From positions 1 through 6,309 of the forward strand of contig DYTM01000086.1 in NCBI GenBank assembly GCA_020725985.1: DNA of 6,309 nt. The letters are read 5' to 3'. How positions within the stretch are numbered: position 1 is the first letter of the stretch; each line of letters starts with the position of its first letter. Source of the DNA: Methanomassiliicoccus sp. (lineage in GTDB: Archaea; Thermoplasmatota; Thermoplasmata; Methanomassiliicoccales; JACIVX01). Below the pieces are notes generated by a model. It saw only the letters and a program-made list of their open reading frames with translations. It did no database searches and was not told the DNA's origin. This document shows positions 6,274 through 6,309 of the stretch, piece by piece. The position numbers were made by a program, and so were the translations under genes.

Positions 6274-6297
6274 AAGGGCCCAGAATGGACCCTTTTT
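6274..6297 (+). terminator. Terminator-like hairpin with T5 tract, owner unknown
   Basis: AAGGGCCC pairs with GGACCCTT with one C-A mismatch around a 5-nt loop (AGAAT) and runs into TTTTT. It points along the plus strand about 190 nt after the DUF169 terminator, with no gene between. It could be a second-stage terminator or the end of a small RNA. Confidence 0.4.
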
Positions 6298-6309
6298 CCT
6301 GCGAAACTC

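Noticed and set aside
6110..6290. A tRNA (for example tRNA-Pyl) in the terminal intergenic region, suggested by a TTCG-containing stretch
   Set aside because: No cloverleaf, acceptor stem or T-arm could be assembled by eye.
6087..6294. Direct repeat GACCCTT at 6087, 6166 and 6288, also seen at 843 and 3501
   Set aside because: Only 7 bases; three copies are explained partly by hairpin arms, and its complement also occurs inside ramA. No regular spacing, so not a CRISPR or iteron array.

Overview
The window is a compact, GC-rich archaeal segment devoted to corrinoid-dependent one-carbon (methyl) transfer. It looks like a methylotrophic methanogen or a close relative, and a member of the Methanomassiliicoccales/Thermoplasmatota is my best guess. 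The reasons are a methylcobamide:coenzyme M methyltransferase, a RamA-type corrinoid activase, MtrA and MtrH homologues, and archaeal promoters (AT-rich TATA boxes about 30 nt before the start codon, with very short leaders). The lineage is inferred from gene content only; no marker gene is present.

Layout. (1) 1-725, plus strand: the 3' part of an MtbA/MtaA-type methyltransferase cut by the window edge, followed by a hairpin terminator. (2) 726-962: intergenic, carrying the terminator and the ramA promoter. (3) 963-3472, plus strand: a two-gene unit, ramA and a metallo-beta-lactamase-fold protein, overlapping by 10 nt. (4) 3518-5170, minus strand: mtrA then mtrH, with the stop of one abutting the start of the other (TGAATG), convergent with the previous unit. 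(5) 5171-5383: a divergent intergenic region with promoters for both sides and two hairpins on the mtrA side. (6) 5384-6088, plus strand: a DUF169-family protein with six cysteines, ending in a terminator hairpin that overlaps its stop codon. (7) 6089-6309: no gene seen; small palindromes and a terminator-like hairpin.

How the genes may work together. RamA uses ATP and two [4Fe-4S] clusters to return oxidised Co(II) corrinoid proteins to the methyl-accepting Co(I) state. MtbA moves methyl groups from a corrinoid protein to coenzyme M. MtrA is a corrinoid carrier, and MtrH moves a methyl group between that corrinoid and tetrahydro(methano)pterin. The notable point is that mtrA and mtrH stand alone: the membrane subunits (MtrB-G) are not beside them, and this MtrA has a non-hydrophobic C-terminal region where canonical MtrA has a membrane anchor. 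The pair therefore looks like a soluble corrinoid:pterin methyl shuttle rather than part of the sodium-pumping Mtr complex. The MBL-fold gene coupled to ramA and the DUF169 gene divergent from mtrAH are the least understood parts and the best candidates for new components.
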